Positions 19,101 through 26,499 of a stretch of 43,035 nucleotides of DNA are shown here, piece by piece. Source of the stretch: Planctomycetota bacterium. GTDB lineage: Bacteria; Planctomycetota; Planctomycetia; Pirellulales; UBA1268. The notes under the pieces were generated by a model. That model was not told the DNA's origin. It searched no databases and worked only from the letters and a program-made list of their open reading frames with translations. Within the stretch, counting starts at the first letter, position 1; every line of letters starts with the position of its first letter. The position numbers and the translations under genes are program-made. Where the stretch lies: contig JAPOIM010000037.1 of the NCBI GenBank assembly GCA_029978905.1, positions 1 to 43,035 on the forward strand. Reading direction: 5' to 3'.

Positions 19101-19500
19101 CACAAAAGCAGGCCCCACGCTTGAGCCCGTTGGTGAGGAGACGCCGCTGCGTGTGGGAGACGAACTTGTGGTACGGCTCGTGGTCACCAGCGATCGTGAC
19201 TACGAATACCTGGAACTCTTCGACCACAGGCCGAGCCTCACCGAGCCAGTCGATGTGCTGTCAGGCTGGCGCTGGGGCGACGGGGTCGGCTGGTATTTGA
19301 GTGTCCGCGACACGAGCACCCAGTTCTTCTTTGAGCGGATGCCGCGGGGGACGCACGTGCTCGAATACTCGCTGCGGGTGGCACACGCAGGCACGGCCTC
19401 TACAGGTTTTGCCAGCATTCGCAGCCGGTATGCCCCAGAGTTTGCGGCCCGATCCGCAAGTCTGCCGATCTTCGTGATGCCGGCGGATCACCAGCCGTGA
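13156..19500 (+). CDS. Giant alpha-2-macroglobulin family protein lacking the thioester motif
   Basis: 2114 residues, exported or membrane-anchored by an N-terminal hydrophobic segment (FHLIAAGMVLVLLGGMV, about 4-20). After a helical N-terminal region come a carboxypeptidase-regulatory-like fold (LSGHVVDIQSGEPIVGAVVKGYA, about 543) and the macroglobulin signature VTDRGIHRPGQVVFYKGIA (about 640). Several MG domains follow. A Gly/Met/Phe-rich linker lies at about 1237-1325. The A2M core begins NLAETAFFLPTLVSDAAGIVTIEFTPPDTLTTWQFKGLAH (about 1327). The thioester-domain toroid has HNNDGGWPWFPGG (about 1645). Where family members carry ECxEQ, this protein reads MEEEDEGIDALFRRLSTNSLARHLV (about 1548-1572), with no Cys and no Gln. 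Such proteins normally trap proteases in the periplasm. Here trapping would have to be non-covalent. ATG 13156 follows GGAGGGTGTGTG. Confidence 0.93.
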   Translation: MRVHTFHLIAAGMVLVLLGGMVSMRRAPGDADLPTGPRRDVWRQVDRHFREGRPKSAAAALEGLAEQAIADEAWAEVARAIASQVLAETGDRPQDDPERLLRLDAALATAPPQTQPVLEAVAANWTWQFFVANRWRFMQRTTGAAGPADLASIGEWDLRQIVAEIERRFSNALQHTDRLRAEATSDWLAIVSPGAMRVVPAKNDEGPSEAEIASSLAARPSLWDVLITNALEFYASGERGLINPEDVFEPQVDGPLLGPREAFLEWKPAEETSDVASPILKAITLYQEKLQKHRDDADRTALLTADFERIEWAAGVGVGEGARERIRAAWEAFVAAAGDHEIAARARHRLAEWLLEEEDPAAAHAIASHAVAAHPESVGAALCRNLITTIETPTLAFATERTWAEPWPVIRTDYTNLTRMHLRIVKADWKQRLEAGRPEWQWLDEDDRSRILAEKPERRFAVDLPATPDYKATHQSVPVPEDLAPGCYWVLASATDTFLPEDNVLTGCFVWVSRLEIVADTPQPVVQALEDRGKADDPGVGVLSGHVVDIQSGEPIVGAVVKGYAQVRDRQQQAFREFVSTSTDAEGRYEIALDREAVSRDAVVLSATATLDGVTHVIGTDRTGVRSYRRPVRARQVVLVTDRGIHRPGQVVFYKGIAAEVGTSAAHARAVAGETVTVTFRDANGRELGTREHRTSAMGSFHGTFSIPAGALPGQWSITSQGDGMGGGVGVRVEEYKRPKFEVTLAAPTDEVRLTADVAIRGEAMTYTGLPVAGASVAWEVEREVRFAPWCRWFFPWLPFDQGAARIAHGEATSDADGSFELRFPAKPDLSVPRDALPVFRYRVTARVTDASGETRVDERSVQAGYAPIEAMLGVEAYQAAEGGKADVAVTVETTSLDGDPRSARGELRVTRLVQPDRVAREDWESNGIYPRRSGRRPSGRGMGGGMFAVPADAKDLGVPVNPAEPETWADGETVFSSDEATDGMTGKVVAAVPLEPGIYRATFEVPGEGDVPTVKATELIEVLDPQAQQYPIRRAFAVAAPRWSVEPGETFEAVLGTGYDAGRVRIEVFQNGQLLSRQWSEPGRTQWRVQVPVEEQHRGGFSLRLWMMRDGRLSSETRTIDVPWNDKKLAVSWERFTRRLEPGVQEVWRAKVATTPETLRPDAMPAVVEMLAILYDQSLDALAPHAWPSTGLASLFRREAAPPPPNATNAWMMFHQFGGGFARTYESVEIRLPTLLGDFGSSGGGPMLANRRGFGGMGGFGGGAMFGREADFAAAPMAMADAAEGESFGFRQQAQASAMLMEKSDGAEAPPSSSGGSPAAPPPPRRNLAETAFFLPTLVSDAAGIVTIEFTPPDTLTTWQFKGLAHDAALRSGAIEDTAVAVKDLMVEPVMPRFLREGDRVRIPVKLSNRSTGRLSGTVRFALSDARTGEDRSSLVSDGLERSFDLAAGESQPVFFSVAVANGTQALTYLATGTAGRAADGEEGMLPVLSRRVLVSQTAPITLRGDAAETVTLEKLAQGADEIESQSLVVQVASNPAWYAVLAMPSLMEEEDEGIDALFRRLSTNSLARHLVTRDQRIARVFEQWRGTDALESPLEKNSELVKTLLAETPWVRDAVDEKEARHRIGLLFDATRAENEVAAALQRLAALHNNDGGWPWFPGGTSSDVVTLSIVSGFGRLRTQGVAIDQSEALRAIPWVDGRLIEEANRGRRLAEKVGNEEVVLTPTGVFALYARSFFLEDQPPADEVREAIRFCLAVGRTSWMKLGSRRTQAQLAIALHRARDRQVAMSILESLRERAVGAPGTPEANLEGVAWQGMWWRDPHPAWWSWQGASIETQAQLIEAFDEVAGDAESVEAMKGWLLTQKRTSRWAGSPATANAIAAILGRGDDLLGQPADVQVTIGGTAVEPDAVEAGTGFFETRLVRGEITPEDGTIRFTRTSGKAGAGFAWGGVHWQYLDDLDRVEAAGLEQLAIRKELFAKRITKAGPTLEPVGEETPLRVGDELVVRLVVTSDRDYEYLELFDHRPSLTEPVDVLSGWRWGDGVGWYLSVRDTSTQFFFERMPRGTHVLEYSLRVAHAGTASTGFASIRSRYAPEFAARSASLPIFVMPADHQP

Positions 19501-19650
19501 CCAGTCTGAGAGATGGTGCCTACAATGCTCTCGGAGGAGCCAGGCCAACAGGTCATGGCCAACCTTCAAGCGTTCTCCGGTGACGGCCGGGGAGAAAGAA
19601 CCCTGGCGGCAGTCAGTGCAGTGACTGTGACGGCTGGGATTACTCGCAGC

Positions 19651-19704
19651 AAAGGAGGTGATTCAGTGAAACAAGACCACTGTACGGAGGGGCTGCGCCG
19701 ATAA
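19651..19704 (+). CDS. 12-codon mini-ORF with perfect Shine-Dalgarno
   Basis: AAAGGAGGTGAT (19651-19662) is exactly complementary to the conserved 16S rRNA 3' end. It is followed at ideal distance by GTG (19666-19668), opening MKQDHCTEGLRR and a TAA stop at 19702-19704. The last codons lie within the 5' arm of the long hairpin at 19689-19739, so a ribosome on the mini-ORF would hold that hairpin open. This geometry resembles leader peptides. It could also act as a ribosome-binding decoy, or be the end of a longer unrecognised ORF. No function is known to me. Confidence 0.4.
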   Translation, partial: KGGDSVKQDHCTEGLRR

Positions 19705-19739
19705 CGGCGGGTCGACGGGCTAGCCGTTGACGCAGCCCC
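19689..19739 (+). other. Nested long hairpin
   Basis: The outer stem is nine perfect pairs, GGGGCTGCG (19689-19697) with CGCAGCCCC (19731-19739). An internal loop separates it from a second perfect stem AACGGC (19703-19708) with GCCGTT (19723-19728), capped by a 14-base loop that contains GTCGAC. The downstream sequence CACGTTTCTT is only weakly T-rich. The structure is therefore better explained as a structured RNA element than as a terminator. Confidence 0.55.
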
Positions 19740-19797
19740 GCACGTTTCTTCGAGGCCATCGCTTGATGCGTGGACTCGTTGCATACGCGCCCTACCG

Positions 19798-19836
19798 CTG
19801 CCGCCTCCGGAGCACTCCGGGGGCGGCAGTTTTTTT
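19798..19836 (+). terminator. Strong intrinsic terminator
   Basis: CTGCCGCCTCCGGA (19798-19811) pairs with TCCGGGGGCGGCAG (19816-19829) over 14 positions, with one G-U wobble and a GCAC tetraloop, followed directly by seven T residues (19830-19836). It is oriented to stop plus-strand transcripts coming from the macroglobulin gene or from the candidate small RNA. It lies 18 bases before the end of the convergent signal peptidase gene. Confidence 0.9.
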
Positions 19837-19853
19837 ATGCCCCGACTGGTCGG

Positions 19854-20930
19854 TCAGTGCTCGGGGCCAACGAGGCGACGTGCTGTGCGATCGAGTTTTT
19901 GCACGCTGCTGACGAGAGCGCTCGCGGCGACAGGCCCGAAGTGGCGGGAGTCACGGCTGGCGGCCGGATGGTCGCCAAGCAAGAAGACATGCTCTGCGGG
20001 AACGGTCCAACGACTCTTCCCGTCGGGCGCTGGGAGCAGGTGCGTTGTTTTCCAGACAGTGATGTCGTGGAGGGTTGTCGTCCCACGTGCACGTTCGGCA
20101 TCCTCCAGCCCGAGAGCCATGAGCGGTGCTCCTTCCCCGATCACAAGCGGTTTTGCGTCGCTTGTCAGGGACCAATCTTCGGAAACGGGCCATGCAATCG
20201 GCGAAGAGGGGAAGAGACGCTTTTGCTGAGTGGCTTCATCAAGTTGCTTGACAGCGACCACAAACCGCGATGCGACACGCCCGCAGATGACGCTGTGCCG
20301 CCCTGGTGCGTGGAGGCGAATCGCGGCAGCCTGTGGGCCGACTCGCACATAAATATCGCCGGCTGCTGCTGATGGGTGCCGCTCGACAATGGCTGCGATG
20401 CCGACGTTGGCTGTCGGCACGAGGCGTCGCCGTTCATCCGGATCTTCGTCGAGACCGTCGTAGATGGGGCCAGGCACGAGCCGTGCGGCCTGATCAACAC
20501 GTTGGGAGGCATCCTCAACGAGATGCCGATATTCCTGCCAGGAGACAGTGTCACGAACCTGGGTGTTCCATGTTCCTCCCGTGACACGCGACGCCGTTTC
20601 TTGAAGCTGGTGCGGTGATGGCAGCAGCCGCTTCCCGTTGATCAGCAGATCACCGCCGTTGACTTCCACCACCTCGCCGGGCAATCCCGCGATGCGTTTG
20701 ATGAGGGCTGTGCCGTCGGGCATCCGGACGAGCCATCGCTCGTAGCGTCGCGGGGTGTGCCGCCAAGGCTGCCACCAACCCAAGGAAACGACATCCCCTG
20801 TCGCGAGACCAGGTAGCATCGAGCGGCCGCTAACGACCACATGCCGGGGAGTCGCTGCCCAAAGAGCCACGAACGTCGCGGAGACTCCTGCCATCACCAA
20901 CCAGCGGAGTCGACGAGCCTGTGGTGACAT
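19854..20930 (-). CDS. lepB: Signal peptidase I (S26 family)
   Basis: 358-residue type I signal peptidase, which cleaves signal peptides on the outer face of the cytoplasmic membrane. One N-terminal membrane segment (WLVMAGVSATFVALWAA, about 10-26) precedes SGRSMLPGL with the catalytic Ser (S37). The general-base Lys is in ALIKRIAGLPGEVVEVNGGDLLINGK (K78). The final conserved box reads FLLGDHPAASRDSRHFGPV, where the usual GDN is GDH. Between these lies a long insertion of about 200 residues, making the protein longer than E. coli LepB. It begins 17 bases after the DUF1552 stop on the same strand, without a clear Shine-Dalgarno, so it probably depends on translational coupling within that operon. 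Whether it is the housekeeping enzyme or a dedicated one cannot be told here. Confidence 0.9.
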   Translation of the reverse strand: MSPQARRLRWLVMAGVSATFVALWAATPRHVVVSGRSMLPGLATGDVVSLGWWQPWRHTPRRYERWLVRMPDGTALIKRIAGLPGEVVEVNGGDLLINGKRLLPSPHQLQETASRVTGGTWNTQVRDTVSWQEYRHLVEDASQRVDQAARLVPGPIYDGLDEDPDERRRLVPTANVGIAAIVERHPSAAAGDIYVRVGPQAAAIRLHAPGRHSVICGRVASRFVVAVKQLDEATQQKRLFPSSPIAWPVSEDWSLTSDAKPLVIGEGAPLMALGLEDAERARGTTTLHDITVWKTTHLLPAPDGKSRWTVPAEHVFLLGDHPAASRDSRHFGPVAASALVSSVQKLDRTARRLVGPEH

Positions 20931-20947
20931 GGCATGGTGGCGAGGGA

Positions 20948-22261
20948 CTAGGCAAGGCCGGTCAGCGGACCCTCTCCGCAGTAGTCGGGATTCCCAAATC
21001 GCTCGAGGCTCGTGTGCCCCATGGCGTGGGCGATCGACACCAGCAGTCGGTTGTGGTTCACGCCTTCATACCGCACCGCCCGTCCGGTCTCGAAGCCGAG
21101 GCCTCCGCCGACAAACACCCAGGGGATGTTGTTGTGCGTGTGGGAGTTACCCTCGCCGAGCTCGTTCGTCCAGAGAATCGTGGTGTGGTCGAGCATCGAA
21201 CCTTCGCCACCCGGCTCTGGTGTGTCGGCGAGACGCTGAGCGAGGTGGGCGATTTCGCCCGCATACCAGGCGTTGATCTGGGTGAGCTGTTCTTGGGCTT
21301 CCTCGTTGCTGTTGGGCTCGTGGGAGAGGTCGTGTTGGCCTTTTTCAATGCCCAGCCAGCGGAACCGTGGCTGGCCCACCGAATTGGTGTACTGCAGCGT
21401 GGCGACGCGGGTGAAGTCAGCGGCCAGGCTGGCAACCAGCAGCTCGATCTGCATCCGACTGAGGCGAGGCATTTCATCGTTGCCTTCCACCACGTTTTGC
21501 TCGAGCACGGGCACTTCGTGGTGAATCGCTTCGCGGGGCGCGGCCAACTCCTTCTCGAACTCGCGAACGAGCTGTGTGTGCTCTTCCAAAATGCGGCGAT
21601 CTTCTGCCGGCAGACGGGAGGCCAGGCTTGCGAGGTCTTCACCGAGTTCATCGAGCACGCTCTGCATGTTCTCGCGATCCTTCACCTGACCGTAGAGTCG
21701 GGCGTACATCTGATACGGATCGTCGATCGGCGCGATCGGTTTGTTGGGGCCGGCGTAGACCATGCGAGTCCATGTGTCGGCTCGATCGGGGACGAGCACA
21801 CCAAACTCGAGCGAACCAAAGCGGGTGGCTGTGGTCGGGTCCTGCTGGTAGAAGTTGCGGATCTCTTGGTCGATCGACAGGCCGCTGGCCCAACCTGCGG
21901 GCGTGTCGCTGCCTCCCTGGATGTTTCCAGGAAACAGTTCGATGCCGGTGAGCAGACAGCCGATGCCTCGCATGTGGCCGTCGCCATCACCGGCAATCCG
22001 GTTGTGCACACCTTCCACGGTGAGGAGCTTGTCGCGGAAGGGGGAGAGTGGCTCGAGGATCGCAGGTAGCGGCGCGTCGCCGAAGGGCCCGGGCTCGGCT
22101 GGCCAGAAGTTTTTCTTCACCACGCCGTCCGGCGTGAAGACCACGATCAGCCGCTTCTTAGGGGCTGTGGTCGATGCGGCAAAGGTGGGGAGGTTGCCCA
22201 AGAACGGGAGCACCGCGGAACTGACCCCAAGTTGGGCGAGCATGCGACGTCGAGAGATCAT
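20948..22261 (-). CDS. DUF1552 family protein with Tat signal
   Basis: 437-residue DUF1552 protein, a planctomycete/verrucomicrobial exported family of unknown biochemical role. The N-terminus [28 protein letters not shown] is a twin-arginine signal. Family segments include [55 protein letters not shown] and [35 protein letters not shown], with a metal-site-like Glu and His cluster. It ends [30 protein letters not shown]. Its start codon overlaps the stop of the preceding DUF1587-1585 gene (ATGA, 22258-22261), the standard partner arrangement, so the two products are made together. The substrate is unknown. Confidence 0.93.
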   Translation of the reverse strand: MISRRRMLAQLGVSSAVLPFLGNLPTFAASTTAPKKRLIVVFTPDGVVKKNFWPAEPGPFGDAPLPAILEPLSPFRDKLLTVEGVHNRIAGDGDGHMRGIGCLLTGIELFPGNIQGGSDTPAGWASGLSIDQEIRNFYQQDPTTATRFGSLEFGVLVPDRADTWTRMVYAGPNKPIAPIDDPYQMYARLYGQVKDRENMQSVLDELGEDLASLASRLPAEDRRILEEHTQLVREFEKELAAPREAIHHEVPVLEQNVVEGNDEMPRLSRMQIELLVASLAADFTRVATLQYTNSVGQPRFRWLGIEKGQHDLSHEPNSNEEAQEQLTQINAWYAGEIAHLAQRLADTPEPGGEGSMLDHTTILWTNELGEGNSHTHNNIPWVFVGGGLGFETGRAVRYEGVNHNRLLVSIAHAMGHTSLERFGNPDYCGEGPLTGLA

Positions 22262-24618
22262 GGAGTTTCTCCAGAAAACGCAGCAACCTGGCCTACCGCA
22301 GCGGTGGGAGGCTTGGAAACCACCAACATAGTATCGACCAAAAGTTGAGTGATGTCGAAGCCGTTCTCGGCAAAACGGCTTCGCAGGGTGGAAAGAGCGT
22401 CGTCACCCCAAGCCCGTAGCGGCTGTTTGGCGATCGCATGGAAGAGATCCTGCACAAACGCCTCGCTGGCGTCGGGGCTCTCGGCGAGGGCGGCGGCCAG
22501 TTCACGGCTTCCGGTGAAGGTGGCCGCGTCTCCCTCACGTGGGAGGTAAGACCCACTCGCATCGACCGGCCGCGTTGCATCACCTGCCTGTTCTTCGCGG
22601 CGGAACCGGCCAACCGCATCAAATCCTTCAAGTGCAAACCCCAGTGGGTTGATGATGGCGTGGCAGCTCTGGCAGCCGACTGGCTCAGTCTGCAAGGCTA
22701 CCCGCTCGCGGGTGGTGAGGTCGGGATGAAGATCTGCTGCGAGGGGCGTCACCGCCTCGGGTGGCGGCTTGAGCACATTGCCGAGCATCCTTCGCACGAG
22801 AAACACGCCACGATGGATCGGTGAGGTGTCGTCGGTGTAGGCCAGCAGGCTGAGGAGATAGGGGTGGGTCAGCACGCCCGCCCGCGCACCATCATCGAGC
22901 CGCACAAGCCGATAGCCGGTCGTTTCGGGGACCTCCTCGCCGTAGAACGCGGCGAGGGTGTGGTTCAGCAAGACCTCATCGCTCACGAAGAGCGTGCGGA
23001 AATCTGCAGGGCGGCCTGAAACCACTACATTGAGCACCGCGTCGATCTGGAGGTGGAGGCTTGTCCGCAGGGAAGCGGCGACCGCGGGCGAGAAATCGGG
23101 ATAGAGCGACGCGTCTTTGAGGAGTTCCGCTGGCTGATCGACGCCGAGCCAGGTCACGAAGAAGTGGTGCAGTTTCGCGCGGCACCGCGGGTCGCGGAGC
23201 ATCCGCTTTGCCTGCTCCGCAATCTCTGCATCACTCTGGAGCCGCTCTTCCGCAGCAGCTTTGCGGAGCGGTTCGTCTGGGAGTGAGTCCCACAGTCCAA
23301 ACGAGAGGCGGGCGGCCACGTCGTAGGCATCCCCCTGCGACGTTTCCTCTGGCAGCGAGCGGAAGAGAAAACGAGGCGACGTGAGGGTGAGATAGATCGA
23401 TCGTGTCAGGGCCGCATCCAGGTCGGGTGCCTCCGCGAAGGCTCGCTGCACGACACGCTCTCGCAGGTCGTCACTCAACGGTCGCCGAAAGGCCCGTTCC
23501 GCAAATGTTGTGGCAAAGGACTGGAGTTTCTCACGTCGGTCGGCATCATCGCGCTTCGCGCCGGCGAGCCGATCGATCCGCTCGAGAACGTGGCCAGCCG
23601 TCTCAAGTGCCACGCTGCTGGCGGCGTCAAACCAGGCCTTGGAAATGTCCGTGCCACGCTCGTAGCCGATGCTTCGGTCATCGGGCGGGAAAGGTGTGGT
23701 CGCCACATACACAGGCTCGGTCTGACGGGGCCGCAGCACATGCTCAGGCACGGTCTCTTCGGTGCCGTGCGGTGGCTTCCAGGCCAGTTCGATCGACGCG
23801 TGTGTGGGCACCTCGCGGTCTTTGTTGTCGACCCCCTGGTTGGCCTTGGAAAACTCCAGTCGCAACGGATAGGCCCGGCCTCCGATCAGGAAGATGCGTC
23901 CCCGATACTCCGTGTCGTTGCCACTCTTCACATAGGCATCGATGAGAGGCGGATCTTCCCAGCCGCCATTGACGGTGAGCTTCGCCGAGTGGGCCGTACG
24001 GACGATGAACTCATGCTCACCCGTTTCGAAGGGCACGATCGATCCCACCCAGCGGATCGCAAACCGAGCAGGCTCCATCTGCTCTGGGTCGGGGCTCTCC
24101 AGTCCGAAGTCGAAGTTGATTGTCGGGTCTGTGCGTTCAAAGGCAAGTTGCCGCCGATCTTGGTTGCGTCCTTTGTAGTACGAGGCTTCGAGCCCCCGCT
24201 CGCTCACGTCGCTCCACGTGCCGCGGCCGAAGCTCCCGATGAGGTCGGCGAGGGTCTCGCGATGCTGACGAACAGTCAGTCGAGAGAGTTCTTCACGAGC
24301 CGGACGAATCCGATCTTGGGCAATCGGTGAATAGAAGGCTCCATGGATATACGCGGCGACCGCCCTCGCATCCTCACCCGCCACCGACTGGGGATCACCC
24401 TCGGGCATCGTGTCGTTGATGTAGCCGGCCAACTGGGAAATCGAGCGGTCGCCGACGAGCGGAGGCAACTCGTCGTTTCCTTTCCCTCCCTCGCCGTGAC
24501 ACTCCTGGCAGTGCTCTCGATAGATCGCTTCCCCCGGCGCGTCGTCGCTGCGGGCGGTTGCGGGCAGCAGCCAGACGGCAGCGATGGCGAACAGCCAGAG
24601 CGGGAAGCGGGAGCGCAT
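22258..24618 (-). CDS. Cytochrome c/DUF1587-PA14-DUF1595-1592-1588-1585 protein
   Basis: 786 residues, with a signal peptide (residues 1-24). An N-terminal cytochrome c domain has a CQECHG heme site and MPEG as a possible Met ligand. DUF1587-like [18 protein letters not shown] follows. A PA14-like beta domain comes next ([32 protein letters not shown] through [13 protein letters not shown]). DUF1595 is [26 protein letters not shown]1592 is [17 protein letters not shown]...[21 protein letters not shown]1588 is [45 protein letters not shown] with a second heme-type motif [28 protein letters not shown]1585 closes the protein. ATG 24618 follows AAGGTCACACC. It is first in an operon with DUF1552 and signal peptidase I. 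An electron-transfer or sugar-oxidation role is suspected for the family but not shown. Confidence 0.93.
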   Translation of the reverse strand: MRSRFPLWLFAIAAVWLLPATARSDDAPGEAIYREHCQECHGEGGKGNDELPPLVGDRSISQLAGYINDTMPEGDPQSVAGEDARAVAAYIHGAFYSPIAQDRIRPAREELSRLTVRQHRETLADLIGSFGRGTWSDVSERGLEASYYKGRNQDRRQLAFERTDPTINFDFGLESPDPEQMEPARFAIRWVGSIVPFETGEHEFIVRTAHSAKLTVNGGWEDPPLIDAYVKSGNDTEYRGRIFLIGGRAYPLRLEFSKANQGVDNKDREVPTHASIELAWKPPHGTEETVPEHVLRPRQTEPVYVATTPFPPDDRSIGYERGTDISKAWFDAASSVALETAGHVLERIDRLAGAKRDDADRREKLQSFATTFAERAFRRPLSDDLRERVVQRAFAEAPDLDAALTRSIYLTLTSPRFLFRSLPEETSQGDAYDVAARLSFGLWDSLPDEPLRKAAAEERLQSDAEIAEQAKRMLRDPRCRAKLHHFFVTWLGVDQPAELLKDASLYPDFSPAVAASLRTSLHLQIDAVLNVVVSGRPADFRTLFVSDEVLLNHTLAAFYGEEVPETTGYRLVRLDDGARAGVLTHPYLLSLLAYTDDTSPIHRGVFLVRRMLGNVLKPPPEAVTPLAADLHPDLTTRERVALQTEPVGCQSCHAIINPLGFALEGFDAVGRFRREEQAGDATRPVDASGSYLPREGDAATFTGSRELAAALAESPDASEAFVQDLFHAIAKQPLRAWGDDALSTLRSRFAENGFDITQLLVDTMLVVSKPPTAAVGQVAAFSGETP

Positions 24619-24969
24619 GGTGTGACCTTAACGGAGCAAATCTGCCAATTATAGCCCCGTCAGGACCGTCGGGCTGTCTACGGAGGCGATGGAGCGGAGG
24701 CCCGGCGGTCGGCGAACGCTCGAGGAGCGTTGCGGCATATCCTTGCCCAGCGACGAGACTATTGCCGCCGTCGGGCCGGAGCGTCGCTCGGGGTGAGCCC
24801 AATGCTGCCTCGCCGGACGTTCGCTGCGGGCCCTCCAGGCCCTCGCTCACTCGAAGATCCGCTTCGCTTTGGCCCTCCGGGCGTCGCTCGCTCCTCTACG
24901 CCGGCGAGTCAGCACCGGGCTCACCCTCTCGCTTGGGGAAGGGTGCGGCTGAAACGGATCCGGTTGGTG
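24619..24969. repeat. 351-base intergenic region with degenerate direct repeats
   Basis: This gap lies between two same-strand genes. Two imperfect copies of a 24-base unit beginning GGCCCTCC occur at 24829-24852 and 24871-24894, about 20 of 24 columns matching if one gap is allowed. A related GCGTCGCTCGG lies at 24781. A seven-pair hairpin AACGCTC/GAGCGTT with a three-base loop lies at 24715-24731. The region reads open on several frames but without protein-like composition, so I regard it as non-coding. It may be a dispersed repeat or a decayed gene. The promoter for the operon starting at 24618 should be at its right-hand (low coordinate) end. Confidence 0.4.
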
Positions 24970-26499
24970 TTAGGGGATCCGGTTGAGGGTGTACCACCCT
25001 GTGGCGTGCAGCAGAGGTTGGCCGCTGGCACTGCGGACCCCGTCGGCGGTGAGTTCGTGAATCACACACTCGCGGAGGTTGTCGATTTCGAGCCGCACGC
25101 GGCGGCCGTCGGGGCTAGGCGTTGCTGAGAGCACGTTGCAGGTCTCGTCGTCGACAACGGGGCTGCCGTAGTCAGCTTGATAGATGTAGGTGAAGCTCTT
25201 CATTTGGTAGTTCGTCGGGTCGCTGAGTGTGGTGAGGTTGGCGGGCTCGGTGAACTCCAGTTCGAAGCCTCCTGGGACGGCGCGCATGGCAAGGATTTCA
25301 AAGGGGGTGTGGCCGCTCCAGTGAAGCCGTTCGAGGGCGTAGTCACCGCCGCCGCGCGAGCCCCAGCCGCGGTTGGTGCCACCGACGTAGAGCGAGCCGT
25401 CGGGGGCGAACTGCAAGGCGAGCGAGCCACTCTTGAAGCCTTCGCGAAAACGGAAGCAGGCTCCCTGCATGACACCATCGATCTCTTCTAGAAAGCATCG
25501 CATCACGATCGAGTGGGATTGATCACTGACAAACACCTGCCCCGAAAACGGACCGAACGCTCCGCCACTTTCATCGCACGCGATGCCGGCGGCGCTGTTT
25601 CCCATGATGCCGTGCGGAAACATCACCACTGGAGGCCGCAGCTTCGGGATCCGCCGGCTTTCGGTGGCCCACCGCGTGCCGCTTTTGGGCTCATCTGGTT
25701 TCTCAAGGTGTGGGGCGAGGTCGTACCAACGGAAACCGCCGGGGTGCCCCATGAAGTCTCCTTCCACGAGGTGCTTGAGCATGCTCGTGCCGTTCCACGG
25801 TCCTTGGTTGTCGGTGTAGAGCAGATGGCCTTTGCTATCGAAGCCAATGCCGCCGGGTGAGCGAATGCCGGAGACCGCGGGGATGGTTTCTCCATCGGGT
25901 GTGACGCGAACGGCCCAGCCGCGGAACGGTACTTCGCTGGAAAAACTCCCAGTGAGGCAGAGCACCACCCAGATGTCGCCCTTGGCATCAAACTTCGATC
26001 CGAAGGCGTATTCGTGGTAGTCACCCGACACGCCCCAGCCGTCGGCGACCGTTTCAAAACGATCTGCCGTGCCGTCGCCATCGCTGTCAGCAAGCCGGCT
26101 GACCTCAGGGCGGTGCGTCACATACAGCCAGCCGCCTCCCTCACCGGCGGAGGCGTCTGCCTTCCAGGCGAGTCCAAGCACCTCGTGCAGGCCGTGCGCG
26201 AAGCGGGTCCACGTGGGAGCTTCACCTGCGGGATGGTCAACAAACCAAATCTCACCGCGGCGGGTGCCCACAGCCAGTCGGTCGTTGGGGAGCCAGGCGA
26301 GTGCACCCACCTCAAGGTAGGCCTCGTCTGGGATCGTGAGGGTCTCGATCACGTAGGCATCCGCTTCGCTCGTGACGGTGTCCTCTCCGCGCGCACCGGT
26401 GGTTGCGATCGTGGCCCACATCGCGGCGAGGGCCAGCGCACGAAGGCCCAGGGCAGTCACGCGCGGGATGGTCGTCAGTTGCCGTTGGGGGTATGCCAT
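24970..26499 (-). CDS. Secreted beta-propeller dehydrogenase-like protein
   Basis: 509 residues with a signal peptide (about 1-38, ALGLRALALAAMWATIATTGARG). The body is a six-bladed-propeller type domain like the PQQ/heme-associated membrane-bound dehydrogenases of planctomycetes: EVGALAWLPNDRLAVGTRRGEIWFVD, LGLAWKADASAGEGGGWLYVTHRPEVSRLADSDGDGTADRFETV, YHEYAFGSKFDAKGDIWV, SGIRSPGGIGFDSKGHLLYTDNQGPWNG, VVMFPHGIMGNSAAGIACDES and GQVFVSDQSHS. A C-terminal domain of about 110 residues follows (GFELEFTEPANLTTLSDPTNY). No cofactor can be assigned from sequence. ATG 26499 has GAGGAG five bases upstream and overlaps the end of the pentaheme gene by 25 bases, so the two are translationally coupled. 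The family's substrate is not known to me. Confidence 0.82.
   Translation of the reverse strand: MAYPQRQLTTIPRVTALGLRALALAAMWATIATTGARGEDTVTSEADAYVIETLTIPDEAYLEVGALAWLPNDRLAVGTRRGEIWFVDHPAGEAPTWTRFAHGLHEVLGLAWKADASAGEGGGWLYVTHRPEVSRLADSDGDGTADRFETVADGWGVSGDYHEYAFGSKFDAKGDIWVVLCLTGSFSSEVPFRGWAVRVTPDGETIPAVSGIRSPGGIGFDSKGHLLYTDNQGPWNGTSMLKHLVEGDFMGHPGGFRWYDLAPHLEKPDEPKSGTRWATESRRIPKLRPPVVMFPHGIMGNSAAGIACDESGGAFGPFSGQVFVSDQSHSIVMRCFLEEIDGVMQGACFRFREGFKSGSLALQFAPDGSLYVGGTNRGWGSRGGGDYALERLHWSGHTPFEILAMRAVPGGFELEFTEPANLTTLSDPTNYQMKSFTYIYQADYGSPVVDDETCNVLSATPSPDGRRVRLEIDNLRECVIHELTADGVRSASGQPLLHATGWYTLNRIP

Larger units (their letters stand above)
19501..19853. other. 353-base convergent intergenic region with candidate small RNA
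   Basis: This gap lies between the ends of two convergent genes, the macroglobulin (plus) and signal peptidase I (minus). It contains a promoter-like pair on the plus strand, GTGACC (19497-19502) and TACAAT (19521-19526) with 18-base spacing. Further along are a perfect complement of the 16S rRNA 3' end, a 12-codon ORF, a nested hairpin and an intrinsic terminator, each listed separately. Together they could define a transcript of about 300 nt. A longer in-frame reading (63 codons from 19513) ends at the same stop, but I saw no protein similarity in it. Confidence 0.45.

Noticed and set aside
19697..19704. GCCGATAA, matching the FliA -10 consensus
   Set aside because: No TAAA-type -35 lies at the needed distance; it is part of the hairpin and mini-ORF stop.
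24395..24850. 151-codon minus-strand ORF spanning the start of the DUF1587 gene and the intergenic gap
   Set aside because: Overlaps the real start and signal peptide in another frame, and its composition is not protein-like.
24956..24985. Duplicated 11-base GGATCCGGTTG around the stop of the propeller gene
   Set aside because: Too short and only two copies; likely a chance or small local duplication, with no sign of an attachment site.
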